Shown here in pieces: positions 16,757-26,099 of a stretch of DNA of 64,000 nucleotides; the first letter of the stretch is position 1; the number at the start of each line of letters is the position of its first letter. The stretch is from Natronomonas aquatica. Its GTDB lineage: Archaea; Halobacteriota; Halobacteria; Halobacteriales; Haloarculaceae. Under the pieces are notes generated by a model. The model had not been told where the DNA came from. It ran no database searches and saw nothing but the letters and a program-made list of their open reading frames with translations. A program made the position numbers and the translations under genes. The DNA lies in assembly GCF_024449025.1 (NCBI RefSeq), contig NZ_JAHLKM010000005.1, positions 107,369 to 171,368 on the forward strand, in the 5' to 3' direction.

Positions 16757-17629
16757 TCAGTTGTTCCCTTTGAGTCTCACGGTATCGAGGATCAGCGCAG
16801 CCGTGATCAGTTGCGTTCCAATAATCGAAAACAGCATCGAGAGCATTGCTCTCCCCGGCCAAAACTCCTGTGTCGCCCAGTAATGGGTGGCCGTATCGTA
16901 GCCCAGATACCCGCCGAAAAGAAGGGATAGAACACCGACGACACCAAACACCAACAGAGGGTGATCGCGCCGTACGATTTTCAGCAATGAATTGAGGACG
17001 GTGAGCGCGTGTCCGACTGAATGTTGGTTCGGCGATGCGGTTTCTGGGTAGTGTTCTTCGATCGGAACTTCGGAGATGCGTGCGCTTGCGCCAGTCGCTT
17101 CGGCGAGCATGGTGGATTCAATTCCCATACCGGCGTCCTCGAACTCTACTTTTTTGAGTAATTCTGCACGCATCGCCCGAAAGCCACTCTGGGTATCGCT
17201 AATCGCGGTGTCGCTGACAGCATTTGTGACCGTATCCAGTACGGCACGGCCAAACTTCCGATGCCGAGGCGGTGTCCCATTCCCTTGCTTCACTCGCGAA
17301 CCGATCACGAGATCTGATTCGCCGCGTTCGATCGGCTCAACGAGGTCGGGAATCGAGTCCGGATCGTGTTGGCCGTCGCCGTCCAAAAGTACGAGTACGT
17401 CGGCACCCTCCTTTACCCCGGCACGAAGCCCCGTTTGTATCGCAGCTCCCTTCCCCCTGTTTCGATCGTGTGAGAGCACCTGTGCGCCAGCCAGTTCGGC
17501 TACTCGTGCCGTTGTATCCGTCGACCCGTCATCGACAACGACGACCGTCTCAACGTACGGTTGTGTCTGTAACACAACCGATCCGATCGTGGCAGCCTCG
17601 TTGTGGGCCGGGATAATTGCGACTCGCAC
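16757..17629 (-). CDS. GT2 polyprenyl-phosphate hexose synthase-like protein with C-terminal membrane helices
   Basis: 290 aa from a GTG start (MRVAIIPAHNEAATIGSVVL). The catalytic domain has VVDDGSTDTT, LLDGDGQHDPDSI (DxD) and QSGFRAMR, as in dolichyl-phosphate mannose/glucose synthases. Two C-terminal helices (about residues 222-245 and 256-280) anchor it. Such enzymes charge a lipid carrier with one hexose for GT-C enzymes acting outside the membrane, which fits the GT-C-like proteins on both sides. Confidence 0.88.
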   Translation of the reverse strand: MRVAIIPAHNEAATIGSVVLQTQPYVETVVVVDDGSTDTTARVAELAGAQVLSHDRNRGKGAAIQTGLRAGVKEGADVLVLLDGDGQHDPDSIPDLVEPIERGESDLVIGSRVKQGNGTPPRHRKFGRAVLDTVTNAVSDTAISDTQSGFRAMRAELLKKVEFEDAGMGIESTMLAEATGASARISEVPIEEHYPETASPNQHSVGHALTVLNSLLKIVRRDHPLLVFGVVGVLSLLFGGYLGYDTATHYWATQEFWPGRAMLSMLFSIIGTQLITAALILDTVRLKGNN

Positions 17630-17650
17630 ACTCGGTATCCGGAGAGCGAT

Positions 17651-17660
17651 GTTATAAATA
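17651..17660 (-). promoter_or_regulatory. TATA-like box for the GT2 gene
   Basis: On the minus strand TATTTATAA lies about 23-31 bases before the GTG start at 17629, fitting a leaderless promoter. It supports this start codon. Confidence 0.55.
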
Positions 17661-17786
17661 TAGATATGTCAACTGTCTCGAGGTCAGGCCCCGTGGCATA
17701 CGACTCGTATCGCCCATGAGATCGATCATGACCCACGACCGAACAGTGATTCGAAGAAAATCGAGTTTTAGCGAGATCTGTTGCTG

Positions 17787-18941
17787 TTAGTCTCTATCTT
17801 CGTCTCTTTCTAGGGTGATTGTCGGTAATCCGGTAAAACGCACGTGCTCGGCGATTCCGATCCCGCCGAACAGAAAGATGATCCAACTGAACATCTGACG
17901 GTGTCGCATGCCGGTTCCGTAGTTCACCGTTCCGACGCCGTAGAAGACAACCGCGAGAAGTAGACCGACAACGAGTGCGGCGGTGACCGCTTTGTTTCGC
18001 TGTGCGAGTGTTCTGACACCCCACACTGCGGCGACGGTAAATCCCATCGTGATGAGGCCTTCGGTGCTTACCAGAAGGTCAGGGATCGTTTCGATCATCC
18101 AGGGGAAGGGGGCATAGAGGAAGTAGGCTGCGCCGATCCAGCTGAACGCGGCGAATTCGGGGAGCGTTTGCGGGATCGTGTTGAGAAGGTAATCAGTTCT
18201 TCCGCCTCCACGTACGTCACGGATATATGATAAGTATTCTAACCCGGACTGGATGAAGGACCACGAGGCGATGACGAGAAGTGGCGAGAGTGCCGCTGTA
18301 ATACCGATCGTTCGTTTCGATAGATATCCCGACTCGAACGCGTAGACGAACCCCCCGACGCCGAACGCCGCAATGTAGATGATGAAGTTATCGGGCCGGT
18401 GGATATGTGCCGCATAGAGAGCTATCACGGCGATTCCGTACGACAGCCATCTGAAGCGTTTCTGTGGCGGGCAGATCACGAAACGAACCGCCGTCGTAAT
18501 CCCGAACAGAATGATCGCCTCACGAAGGAGTGTGCTGTGAACCGCGACGATACTCGGATAGAATATGAGCGGGATGACCGCGATAGCGCCCGCTTGGTGG
18601 GAGTGATAGTAGCGAGCGATAACATAGACGTTGTAGATCGCAAATGCACCGAGAAAGGCGTTACCAACACGTCCATAGAAGCCGCTCGGGCCCGGTAATA
18701 GCCAAAACGGAGCAAGGAATAGGCCCCACAATCGGAAGGTAATTGAGACATCGGGGAAGATAAATTGTCCTTGCAGGAGGCCATCCGCGATGTATTCGGC
18801 GGTGGATGCAAATACACGCGCATCGGCGCGTGAGTCGGGATTAAGGTTCGTCACCGTCGTTATCGCGGCGGCTACGAGTCGGAGACCAAAGGCTACGAGG
18901 AATATCCACAGTCCCTGGGTGGCCTCCGATCTACGTTTCAA
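17787..18941 (-). CDS. Polytopic membrane protein, GT39/GT-C-like
   Basis: 384 aa, about 9-10 transmembrane helices. The first long loop contains NLNPDSRADARVFASTAEYI, an acidic loop placed as in GT39-like enzymes. The start is TTG at 18941 (KRRSEATQGLWIFLVAFGLR); no in-frame ATG lies close by. It is divergent from the GT4 gene at 19064, sharing about 120 bases of AT-rich promoter region. Probably an extracytoplasmic sugar transferase; substrate unknown. Confidence 0.75.
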   Translation of the reverse strand: MKRRSEATQGLWIFLVAFGLRLVAAAITTVTNLNPDSRADARVFASTAEYIADGLLQGQFIFPDVSITFRLWGLFLAPFWLLPGPSGFYGRVGNAFLGAFAIYNVYVIARYYHSHQAGAIAVIPLIFYPSIVAVHSTLLREAIILFGITTAVRFVICPPQKRFRWLSYGIAVIALYAAHIHRPDNFIIYIAAFGVGGFVYAFESGYLSKRTIGITAALSPLLVIASWSFIQSGLEYLSYIRDVRGGGRTDYLLNTIPQTLPEFAAFSWIGAAYFLYAPFPWMIETIPDLLVSTEGLITMGFTVAAVWGVRTLAQRNKAVTAALVVGLLLAVVFYGVGTVNYGTGMRHRQMFSWIIFLFGGIGIAEHVRFTGLPTITLERDEDRD

Positions 18942-19063
18942 AACGTGTCGTGTACTGGAATCTGGGCCATAAAAAATGGTTCGGTGATTTGTCGCTCTCG
19001 TTCTACTTCGTGTATAATTGAAGGGTTTTTATTGTCTCCATCACTCGGATTAGATACCGATCT

Positions 19064-20272
19064 ATGGTGGATTCTGAACGAAGACACGTTCTCTATATCT
19101 CCTATACCGGATTACTGGAGCCGCTCGGACAATCTCAGGTCTATCGGTATCTACTACGACTCGCTGAATCCCACGATATTACGCTGATAACCTACGAGAA
19201 GCCTGAAGATCTCGAGGATACAGAGCGGGTCGCCTCACTCAAAGAGGCCGTCGGATCGGCCGGCATCGAGTGGCATCCCCTGAAATACCATCATTCGCCG
19301 ACCCTGCCGGCCACTATCTGGGACTTACTGAACGGCTTTCATGTCTGTGTTCGAGCCATTCGGCGGAACGATATCGAGATCGTTCACACCCGAAGCTACG
19401 TCGCCTCCGTGTTGGGGCTGCTCTGTAAGCGACTGTTCGGGACGGAATTCGTCTTCGATATGCGTGGCTTTTGGGCGGACGAACGCGTCGACGGCGGGCT
19501 CTGGGATGCTGATGGACGGCTCTACCGGAGTGCGAAATGGTTCGAAACGCAGTTCTTTCGACACGCAGATGTCGTCGTTTCTCTGACCGAAGCCGGAATC
19601 GGGGCGATCGAAGAGTTTAATCACGTTGATACCGACGATATGTGGTTCGAGAAGATCCCGACCTGTGTCGATCTCGATCTCTTTACCCCACAACTGGATC
19701 ATCGTGAGGACGGGTTCGTTCTCGGCTACGTCGGATCCGCTGGAACGTGGTATCGGTTCGATGACGTGCTCGAATGTTTTGAGATTCTATTGGAGCAGCG
19801 ACCAGATAGTCATCTCAGGATTCTCAATCGTGGTGATCACGAATACATCCGCGAACGGCTTTCCGAGTTCGATATTGAGGAGGAAGCTGTGTCGATTAAA
19901 ACCGTCGAACACGCCGAAGTACCTGCCGAGATGAATCACACGGATGCGGGGATCTTTTTTTATAAGCCGACATTCTCGAAGAAGGGGACATCCCCAACGA
20001 AGATGGGCGAATTTCTGGCTTGTGGCATCCCGTGTTTGAGTAATGCGGCTGTCGGTGACGTCGAATCAATTCTGGAAGGGAATAGCGTGGGGATAGCGAT
20101 CGATTCCTTTGATACCGAAGCGAAACAGCAAGCGATAGAATCGTTACTCGCGTTGCACTCGGATTCAGAAATCGTTGAACGGTGTAGAAGTGTCGCCGAG
20201 TCATATTACTCACTTGAGACTGGCGTGAACAAATACGATGAGATCTACCGATCGGTGCTCAATAGTGACTGA
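19064..20272 (+). CDS. GT4-family glycosyltransferase
   Basis: 402 aa, GT-B fold. The N-terminus has ISYTGLLEPLGQSQVYRYLL, a glycine-containing acceptor loop, and IEIVHTRSYVASVLGLLCKR. The C-terminal domain has a KMGEFLACGIPCLSN donor-binding segment, with the second Glu of the E-x7-E pair kept (GEFLACG). It is followed after one base by the next GT4, so the two are co-transcribed. Confidence 0.88.
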   Translation: MVDSERRHVLYISYTGLLEPLGQSQVYRYLLRLAESHDITLITYEKPEDLEDTERVASLKEAVGSAGIEWHPLKYHHSPTLPATIWDLLNGFHVCVRAIRRNDIEIVHTRSYVASVLGLLCKRLFGTEFVFDMRGFWADERVDGGLWDADGRLYRSAKWFETQFFRHADVVVSLTEAGIGAIEEFNHVDTDDMWFEKIPTCVDLDLFTPQLDHREDGFVLGYVGSAGTWYRFDDVLECFEILLEQRPDSHLRILNRGDHEYIRERLSEFDIEEEAVSIKTVEHAEVPAEMNHTDAGIFFYKPTFSKKGTSPTKMGEFLACGIPCLSNAAVGDVESILEGNSVGIAIDSFDTEAKQQAIESLLALHSDSEIVERCRSVAESYYSLETGVNKYDEIYRSVLNSD

Positions 20273-20273
20273 T

Positions 20274-21374
20274 ATGGATGTACTATTTTTGACGAAGTAC
20301 GATCGGAAGGGGCCCAGTAGCCGGTATCGATCCTTACAGTACTTCCCACACTTCGAGGATGTTGGCATTCGATGTACACACGCACCGTTGTTCTCGAATA
20401 AATACCTCGAAGTGCTGTACGAGACGGGATCGCGGCCACTCGGGGAAGTGATCCAGGGGTATATTGGCCGGCTTCGAGATTTGATGGAAGTCCGTACACA
20501 CGACGTGGTTGTCGTCGAAAAGGAATTATTACCATATGTGCCCGCAGTGTTCGAGCGCCTTTTGAGTCGTCTCGAAACACCGTATATCGTCGATTACGAT
20601 GACGCCGTCTTTCATAACTACGATCTCTCCGATAACCCGATCGTTCGGCGGCTTCTCGGCCAGAAGATCGATATCGTGATGCGTAGGGCTGACGCAGTCG
20701 TTGCAGGTAACGAGTATCTTGCCTCCCGGGCTCGAAAGGCGGATGCATCTCGTGTGGAGATCATCCCGACCGTGATCGATCTTGACCGCTATCCCCACGT
20801 ACCGCCCGACGACGAAGGGCCGTTTACGATCGGCTGGATCGGTTCGCCGACGACAGCACAGTATGTCGAAGGAATCGCTCCCGCGTTACGGGAAGTGTGT
20901 CAGGACCGCGATGCTCGTGTAGTGCTTGTCGGTTCAGGAGATGTGAAGCTTTCGGGCGTTCCGTTCGAGGTTCGAGAATGGTCCGAAGAGAGTGAAATAG
21001 ACGATATCACCTCATTTGACGTCGGGATCATGCCACTTGAGGACACGCCGTGGGAGCGCGGGAAATGTGGTCTCAAGCTGATCCAGTATATGGGATGCGG
21101 AAAACCCGTTGTAGCATCGCCCGTCGGTGTTAATGCTGAAATTGCTGAACACGAGTATAACGGCTTTCATGCGAAAACTGATAACGACTGGGTCGCGTCG
21201 CTGATTGAACTTGCTACCGACAACACCCTCGCCAGCACGATGGGAACACGCGGGAGAGAACAAATCGAAGAACGGTACTGTCTCGAATCAACAAGCTCAA
21301 AGTGGCAAACACTCCTTATCGAACTCAGCAAGATGAACAAACAAAACCAAATGGGGCTTTCTAACGATGGCTGA
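20274..21374 (+). CDS. GT4-family glycosyltransferase
   Basis: 366 aa from the ATG at 20274, one base after the previous stop. The in-frame extension to 20238 would overlap that gene and adds no recognisable sequence. MDVLFLTKYDRKGPSSRYRS is a typical start for this subgroup. The C-terminal domain has GKCGLKLIQYMGCGKPVVAS. Its 3' end overlaps the asparagine-synthase-like gene by 8 bases, indicating tight coupling of three genes (19064-23076). Confidence 0.9.
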   Translation: MDVLFLTKYDRKGPSSRYRSLQYFPHFEDVGIRCTHAPLFSNKYLEVLYETGSRPLGEVIQGYIGRLRDLMEVRTHDVVVVEKELLPYVPAVFERLLSRLETPYIVDYDDAVFHNYDLSDNPIVRRLLGQKIDIVMRRADAVVAGNEYLASRARKADASRVEIIPTVIDLDRYPHVPPDDEGPFTIGWIGSPTTAQYVEGIAPALREVCQDRDARVVLVGSGDVKLSGVPFEVREWSEESEIDDITSFDVGIMPLEDTPWERGKCGLKLIQYMGCGKPVVASPVGVNAEIAEHEYNGFHAKTDNDWVASLIELATDNTLASTMGTRGREQIEERYCLESTSSKWQTLLIELSKMNKQNQMGLSNDG

Positions 21375-23076
21375 GGTAATACAAATTTGCTTCCGAACAA
21401 AACCCGAGAGGGTTAACGCAGATAATATTGAGCGTCTCTCTGAACGAGTGTTACCTGATAATGTCTCACCTGATCCTCCACTCATTATTGAGGGGGATCG
21501 ATATCTGATTGGGGTGTTGAATCCACGCGGTGTTCACCGACGTAATGACAGCATTGGATTAGGAACTATCCTTGACGAAGAGTGGGCTACTCCCGATACA
21601 CAGCATCCTTCAGGGAGTTATGCCATCTTTCGGAACGACGCTAAAAATACTGAATTCGTCTCTGATATCGTTGGTTCACGGACGATTTGGTATGGATCCA
21701 CCAATGGGCTGTTCGTCGCTTCAACATTACAACGTGCTGTTGTTACCTTCCTTCAGCAATATACTCCAGATCCACAGACACAGGCCTGGATGCTCTCTTC
21801 GGGCACGCTCGGACCATATCGCTCTTGGGCAAAGGAAGTTGAGCAACTACGACCAAACTCTATTTTGAGATTAGATCGAGAGTCGTGGAGCTGGGAGACT
21901 GACTATCATCCAGCAACTTTTGAGACAGTTTCACGATCTTTCGATGAGCACTACCGAGCCCTAGTGAACACAATTGAAGACACACTCTCAGCATGGCCAG
22001 TATCCACCGATACAGATGTTCTCACTCTTTCGGGTGGATATGATAGCAGAATACTTCTTCATCACTTCTCCAATCAGTATCCGGAAATCAAAACGTTAAC
22101 CTGGGGAACTCCACAGTCTATTGAGACTGATCTAAGCGACGCAGCCGTTGCGAAACGACTTGCTGATTCATACGCTGTTGGACATCAGTTCAAGCCAATC
22201 AGGACGGACACTGTCCCAGTTAATGTCGTTATTGACCGATTTATTACGGCTGGGGAAGGTCGGATCGATCATCTCTCAGGATATCTTGATGGATTTGCGT
22301 TATGGGATGAGTTTCACGCCCAAGGCACCAAGCAGATCATTCGCGGCGATGAGGGATTTGGATGGGTACCAAGTATAACACGATTGACTGCAGAAAAATA
22401 TGTTCGAAGGGGGATTGGTTTAACAACTGTTTCTGACATATCTGAGCTGGATAAGTTTGATATAGCGAACCAGCAATTACCAGATTATCTACGTAGGAAT
22501 GAAAAAGAGCATCTCGGGGATTGGCGAGATCGGCTATATCAAGAGGTTCGAATCCCGACGACATTAGCTGCGCTAAATACGCTAAAGTCTCCGTATGTGG
22601 AGTTAAGCAATCCTCTACTATCAAAGGAAATCATTTCATGCGTTCGTCAACTACCAAGCGAACTACGGGATAGCAAAGGACTGTTTACAAAATACGTCGA
22701 CTCTATCACACCTAAGATACCGTACGCGACAACAAGCGCAAATCCCGATCTCTCTACATTTCTTACTAGAACAGATACAGTTAAATATTTGAAATCGGAA
22801 CTTGAGGAGGCAATTAGATCGACAGAACTACCTCCAGAATTGATCATATATATTTCTAAGCGCATTCGAGTATCGAATTCATCATCAACTACCCATCTCA
22901 AACTAGATTTTAAAAGGATTATTAAAAAAAACACCCCACGAGTGATAACAGATATAATAAAAAGATTGTATGATGATGAACTCTTTCCTGGTTATAATCG
23001 GCTGGGATTTCGAATCATTATTATTTCCAAGATGAACAAAAATTTAACTGAGGATTCAGAATATTTAACTAATTAG
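21367..23076 (+). CDS. Asparagine-synthase-like ATP-PPase domain protein
   Basis: 569 aa. The PP-loop motif SGGYDS (residues 222-227) opens an asparagine synthase C-terminal domain (IKTLTWGTPQSIETDLSDAA, IIRGDEGFGWVPS). The N-terminal region resembles the glutaminase domain (GSYAIFRND, VGSRTIWYGS) but has no Cys at position 2, so it cannot use glutamine in the normal way. Proteins of this kind in glycan islands may amidate sugar carboxyl groups or other acids; this is inference. The last third is AT-rich compared with the first part. Confidence 0.85.
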   Translation: MAEVIQICFRTKPERVNADNIERLSERVLPDNVSPDPPLIIEGDRYLIGVLNPRGVHRRNDSIGLGTILDEEWATPDTQHPSGSYAIFRNDAKNTEFVSDIVGSRTIWYGSTNGLFVASTLQRAVVTFLQQYTPDPQTQAWMLSSGTLGPYRSWAKEVEQLRPNSILRLDRESWSWETDYHPATFETVSRSFDEHYRALVNTIEDTLSAWPVSTDTDVLTLSGGYDSRILLHHFSNQYPEIKTLTWGTPQSIETDLSDAAVAKRLADSYAVGHQFKPIRTDTVPVNVVIDRFITAGEGRIDHLSGYLDGFALWDEFHAQGTKQIIRGDEGFGWVPSITRLTAEKYVRRGIGLTTVSDISELDKFDIANQQLPDYLRRNEKEHLGDWRDRLYQEVRIPTTLAALNTLKSPYVELSNPLLSKEIISCVRQLPSELRDSKGLFTKYVDSITPKIPYATTSANPDLSTFLTRTDTVKYLKSELEEAIRSTELPPELIIYISKRIRVSNSSSTTHLKLDFKRIIKKNTPRVITDIIKRLYDDELFPGYNRLGFRIIIISKMNKNLTEDSEYLTN

Positions 23077-24163
23077 CAGCAGAAATCAAAACCCTCTCGT
23101 AATCGTCACATATTTTATCAATAGAGAATTCTTTAGCACGAGAGATCAACTCAATATCATCTGTTGGATTTAAAAGCATGGAATTAATTGCTTCAGCTAT
23201 TGCGTGATGATCACCAACAGGTACAAGTGTTCCATACATCCCATCGTTAAGAATATCTGATGAGCCGCCAGGACAGTCAGTACATACTACAGGTGTCCCA
23301 CAGGCCATTGCCTCAACAACTACGTTTGGAAATCCTTCCCAAGCAGACGAAAGTACAAAGACATCTGATTTCGACATATATGCATAAGGGTTATCTACAA
23401 ATCCTGGAAAAGATATTCGATCGCGAACATCCAATTCTTCTGCCAAATTTTCCAAGTCCTTCTTAAGATTTCCTTTACCTAAAATTACAAGAAATCTTCT
23501 ATCCTCTTGGTTAAGATCCCGAATTGCCCGAATTAGAGTTGAATAATCTTTTTGTGGTTTCAAATTTCCCACGCTGATTACAACATCCTTTTCAGGATCA
23601 TTTATCCAGTCGTGATCAATTGGTTCCTGTGCTAGTTTCAGAATTTTTGAATGGTACGAGGGATTATTTATTGTTACAATTTTGTCTTGACTAATAGTAT
23701 CCGGTAAGTCGTGAGCTACATCTTCAGAAACTGTTATGATTGACTCCGCATATGGATATACAAATTTTTTTAATACTGGAATTATTCTATACTTACCAGA
23801 ACGCTCTTTCATCGAATTAGTGTTCGCTATGCGAAGAACTACCGGAATGGTGTTTGACGAATATGATGCAGTAAGGGAGACAATATTAGGTATTTCTAGT
23901 GTTGAAAGTAACACATCTAAATCATTTTTTTCTGAAAGGTATCCCCATAAATTATAAAATATCTGATATATATTTTTGCCGCCTATTTCTGCTACACGTA
24001 GTTCGGGATTTACAAGAGATTTATATGGGCCATTATTTTCCACAAGAAGTAATTCAACTTTGTGACCTCTATTAGATAATTCATTCCCAATTCGCACCAT
24101 TATCTTCTCAGCACCACCACCTCTAAAAGAGTGCATGAATAATTTAATTTGAAGCGAAGGCAT
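23069..24163 (-). CDS. GT4-family glycosyltransferase
   Basis: 364 aa. KLFMHSFRGGGAEKIMVRIG is the standard GT4 acceptor loop. VVISVGNLKPQKDYSTLIRA and the E-x7-E pair in EGFPNVVVEAMACGTPVVCT define the donor domain. AT-rich relative to the core genes, suggesting a separate origin. Its 3' end overlaps the convergent asparagine-synthase-like gene by 8 bases. The IS-rich zone begins 40 bases upstream of its start. Confidence 0.92.
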   Translation of the reverse strand: MPSLQIKLFMHSFRGGGAEKIMVRIGNELSNRGHKVELLLVENNGPYKSLVNPELRVAEIGGKNIYQIFYNLWGYLSEKNDLDVLLSTLEIPNIVSLTASYSSNTIPVVLRIANTNSMKERSGKYRIIPVLKKFVYPYAESIITVSEDVAHDLPDTISQDKIVTINNPSYHSKILKLAQEPIDHDWINDPEKDVVISVGNLKPQKDYSTLIRAIRDLNQEDRRFLVILGKGNLKKDLENLAEELDVRDRISFPGFVDNPYAYMSKSDVFVLSSAWEGFPNVVVEAMACGTPVVCTDCPGGSSDILNDGMYGTLVPVGDHHAIAEAINSMLLNPTDDIELISRAKEFSIDKICDDYERVLISAAN

Positions 24164-24203
24164 ATTGCGATTAGCTCATCAACATATTTGGTTATGTCGA
24201 CTT

Positions 24204-24489
24204 AGTGTAGCTTCAACCGTGAACGTATAGTGTTATCTTCTCTGGGCGCGTATCTACAGGAATGGGAGCAAAGAAGTACATCGTCAATCTCAGCGACGAA
24301 GACCGGAAGACGCTCGAATCGTTCATTTCTACTGGTGAACGGACTTCTCGATCCTAATACACGCGCACGCATCCTTCTGAAAGCTGATGACGTGCTCACT
24401 GATGGAACGTCAGTGAGCACGTCGGCTGTCACCCACAAACCGCCCACAACACGCGCAAAGACTACACTGACCGAGGGCTCGCGGCGATT
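24204..24489 (+). repeat. 286-bp 5' fragment of an IS630-type element, identical to 37581-37866
   Basis: The terminal repeat AGTGTAGCTTCAACCGTGAA is followed by the transposase start MGAKKYIVNLSDEDRKTLES at 24262, broken after about 31 codons by TAA. I find no difference from the copy at 37581-37866, including the nonsense codon. The fragment ends exactly where an ISH8-like fragment begins (24490). Confidence 0.85.
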
Positions 24490-24695
24490 GCTCGACGAGG
24501 TCGCGGAGATACTCTGCAAGAGTTGGTGTCAACCGGTGATAGAAACCGCCTGAAGAGACCGGTTCGTCAGCTGTAGCGTTGTAGCACCGTCTGAACCCAG
24601 CGAGTGTTCGGCTCTCGCCTGCGGCGAAGCCGAACACGAGCGCCCACACGAGGACAGGAATCTGAAGCTTGCCCTCTCGCTCGACCACGCCGAGT
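24490..24695 (-). pseudogene. Fragment of an IS4-family (ISH8-like) transposase
   Basis: The minus strand encodes VEREGKLQIPVLVWALVFGF, AAGESRTLAGFRRCYNATAD and GGFYHRLTPTLAEYLRDLVE with no stop until it is cut off at 24490. This is the N-terminal part of the ISH8-group transposase. Both ends are truncated, so it is a relic left by deletion or recombination between elements. Confidence 0.75.
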
Positions 24696-24742
24696 TAATA
24701 GTGGTCAGGGGAAGTTATGGAGGTGGCATCTGACATGAGAGT

Positions 24743-25847
24743 ATGTCTGGAGATCGCCGCAAAGATATCGTCCGTCACCTCAGTGAGGACGATCCCGACC
24801 GGCTCCTTTCGGGGTCTACTAATGAGAAACTCACTGAACGGCTGATCTTCATCAAACGGATCTATAAGGGAGCAACGCTGGAGGACGCTGCAGACGATGT
24901 CGGCAGGTCCTCCGGGACAGGAACACGCTGGGCGCACCGGTGGAACAAGGGCGGATCGGCCTTCTGATGCCAAACTTCGGGGGCGGCAGGCCCCCGAAGC
25001 TCGGCGAGGACCAACGCGAACATCTCTTGGAACTGCTTCGTGACGGACAACCGTGGAAGAAACAGGAAATACAACACCTCATCAACGAGGAATTCGACGT
25101 AGAGTTCCACCCGGTCTATCTGAGTACGTTCCTCGAAGAGCTTGGCCTCTCCTACGCAATTCCACGGACAAAGCGTCCATCACGACCAGAAAACGCCGAA
25201 GAGATTCTCGACGAACGCGTCGCTGACGTGTTCGACGAGGAGTCTGATGACACTCCGCACAACAAACGCGATGGAGACGATGAGGAAGGATGGGTCGTTG
25301 ACGAGGAAATTTGCACAGATGGCGGAACCGTCCTTGGATTTCTCGACACATCGCATCCACAGCCGTGGGACAACTCACAGCGGCTCCATACCGTAGATAA
25401 TCCGCATATCACCCGACCGCTGGTGAAGTTAGACGAACCAGCGGTCGGGTTCTATGCTCTTTCTGGTGAGAGTGTCGTTCAGTTTCCGGCCAATCAAGAG
25501 AAAGAACAGATCTGTGAGTGTCTCGAAAGGATCCGCGAGCAGAATCCGGGCCAACGGATTCTGCTCATCTTGGATAACTTCTCGTCGCACGTGTGCGAGT
25601 ACACGCGTAAACGGGCTCATCAACTTGGCATCGACCTCGTTTTCTCCCAGTTGGCTCACCGGATCTCAACCCGATTGAGCAAGTCTGGAAGAGTCTCAAA
25701 TGGGAAGCCTCACCACTGATCGTGGAGAGTGCGGCAGAATACCGCACTCTCCTCTCGGAACTTTTCGAACAACTAACTACCCAGCTGAGCTTCGCAGCCT
25801 CTTGGATTGACGAATTCCTCGGCGGGTATCTCCAGAAGTTACGCTAA
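24743..25847 (+). pseudogene. IS630-family transposase, frameshifted
   Basis: Three frames join into one transposase: MSGDRRKDIVRHLSEDDPDR... to about 24960 (HTH), then LLMPNFGGGRPPKLGEDQRE... to about 25655 (second HTH, DTSHPQPWDN, LLILDNFSSH with a catalytic Asp), then DLNPIEQVWKSLKWEASPL... to LQKLR at 25847 (catalytic Glu region). Two frameshifts, near 24960 and 25655, make it non-functional unless frameshifting occurs. It holds three perfect palindromes: 24975-24999, 25411-25450 and 25724-25752. Confidence 0.85.
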
Positions 25848-26099
25848 GTACTATTTTCCTCGGCGTGCTCTTCGAGGAACTCGGAGGGAAACAGTGTAGT
25901 GAGCCGACGCATAATTCTCGATGAGGAGGCGTCTTGGTGCACACTTTCCGCCTCCTCGTTCCTCTCGAAAAGAAGCCTCGATAAGCTACTGCTGTACTGC
26001 GGTTCTTCTCTTAGCTAAAGACGTATGGACTCAGCATCTATTCAACACAGCAGACTTCGACACTAATTTTATTATAGGCTGTATATAGTTGACTATCCG
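25848..26099. other. Intergenic region with one hairpin
   Basis: No gene is seen. GAGGAGGCG (25923-25931) and CGCCTCCTC (25949-25957) form a stem with a 17-base loop. The 3' half carries the promoter of the next gene. Confidence 0.5.
26066..26077 (+). promoter_or_regulatory. TATA-like box for the 506-aa gene
   Basis: ATTTTATTATA lies 23-34 bases before the ATG at 26100, in line with a leaderless haloarchaeal transcript. Confidence 0.55.
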
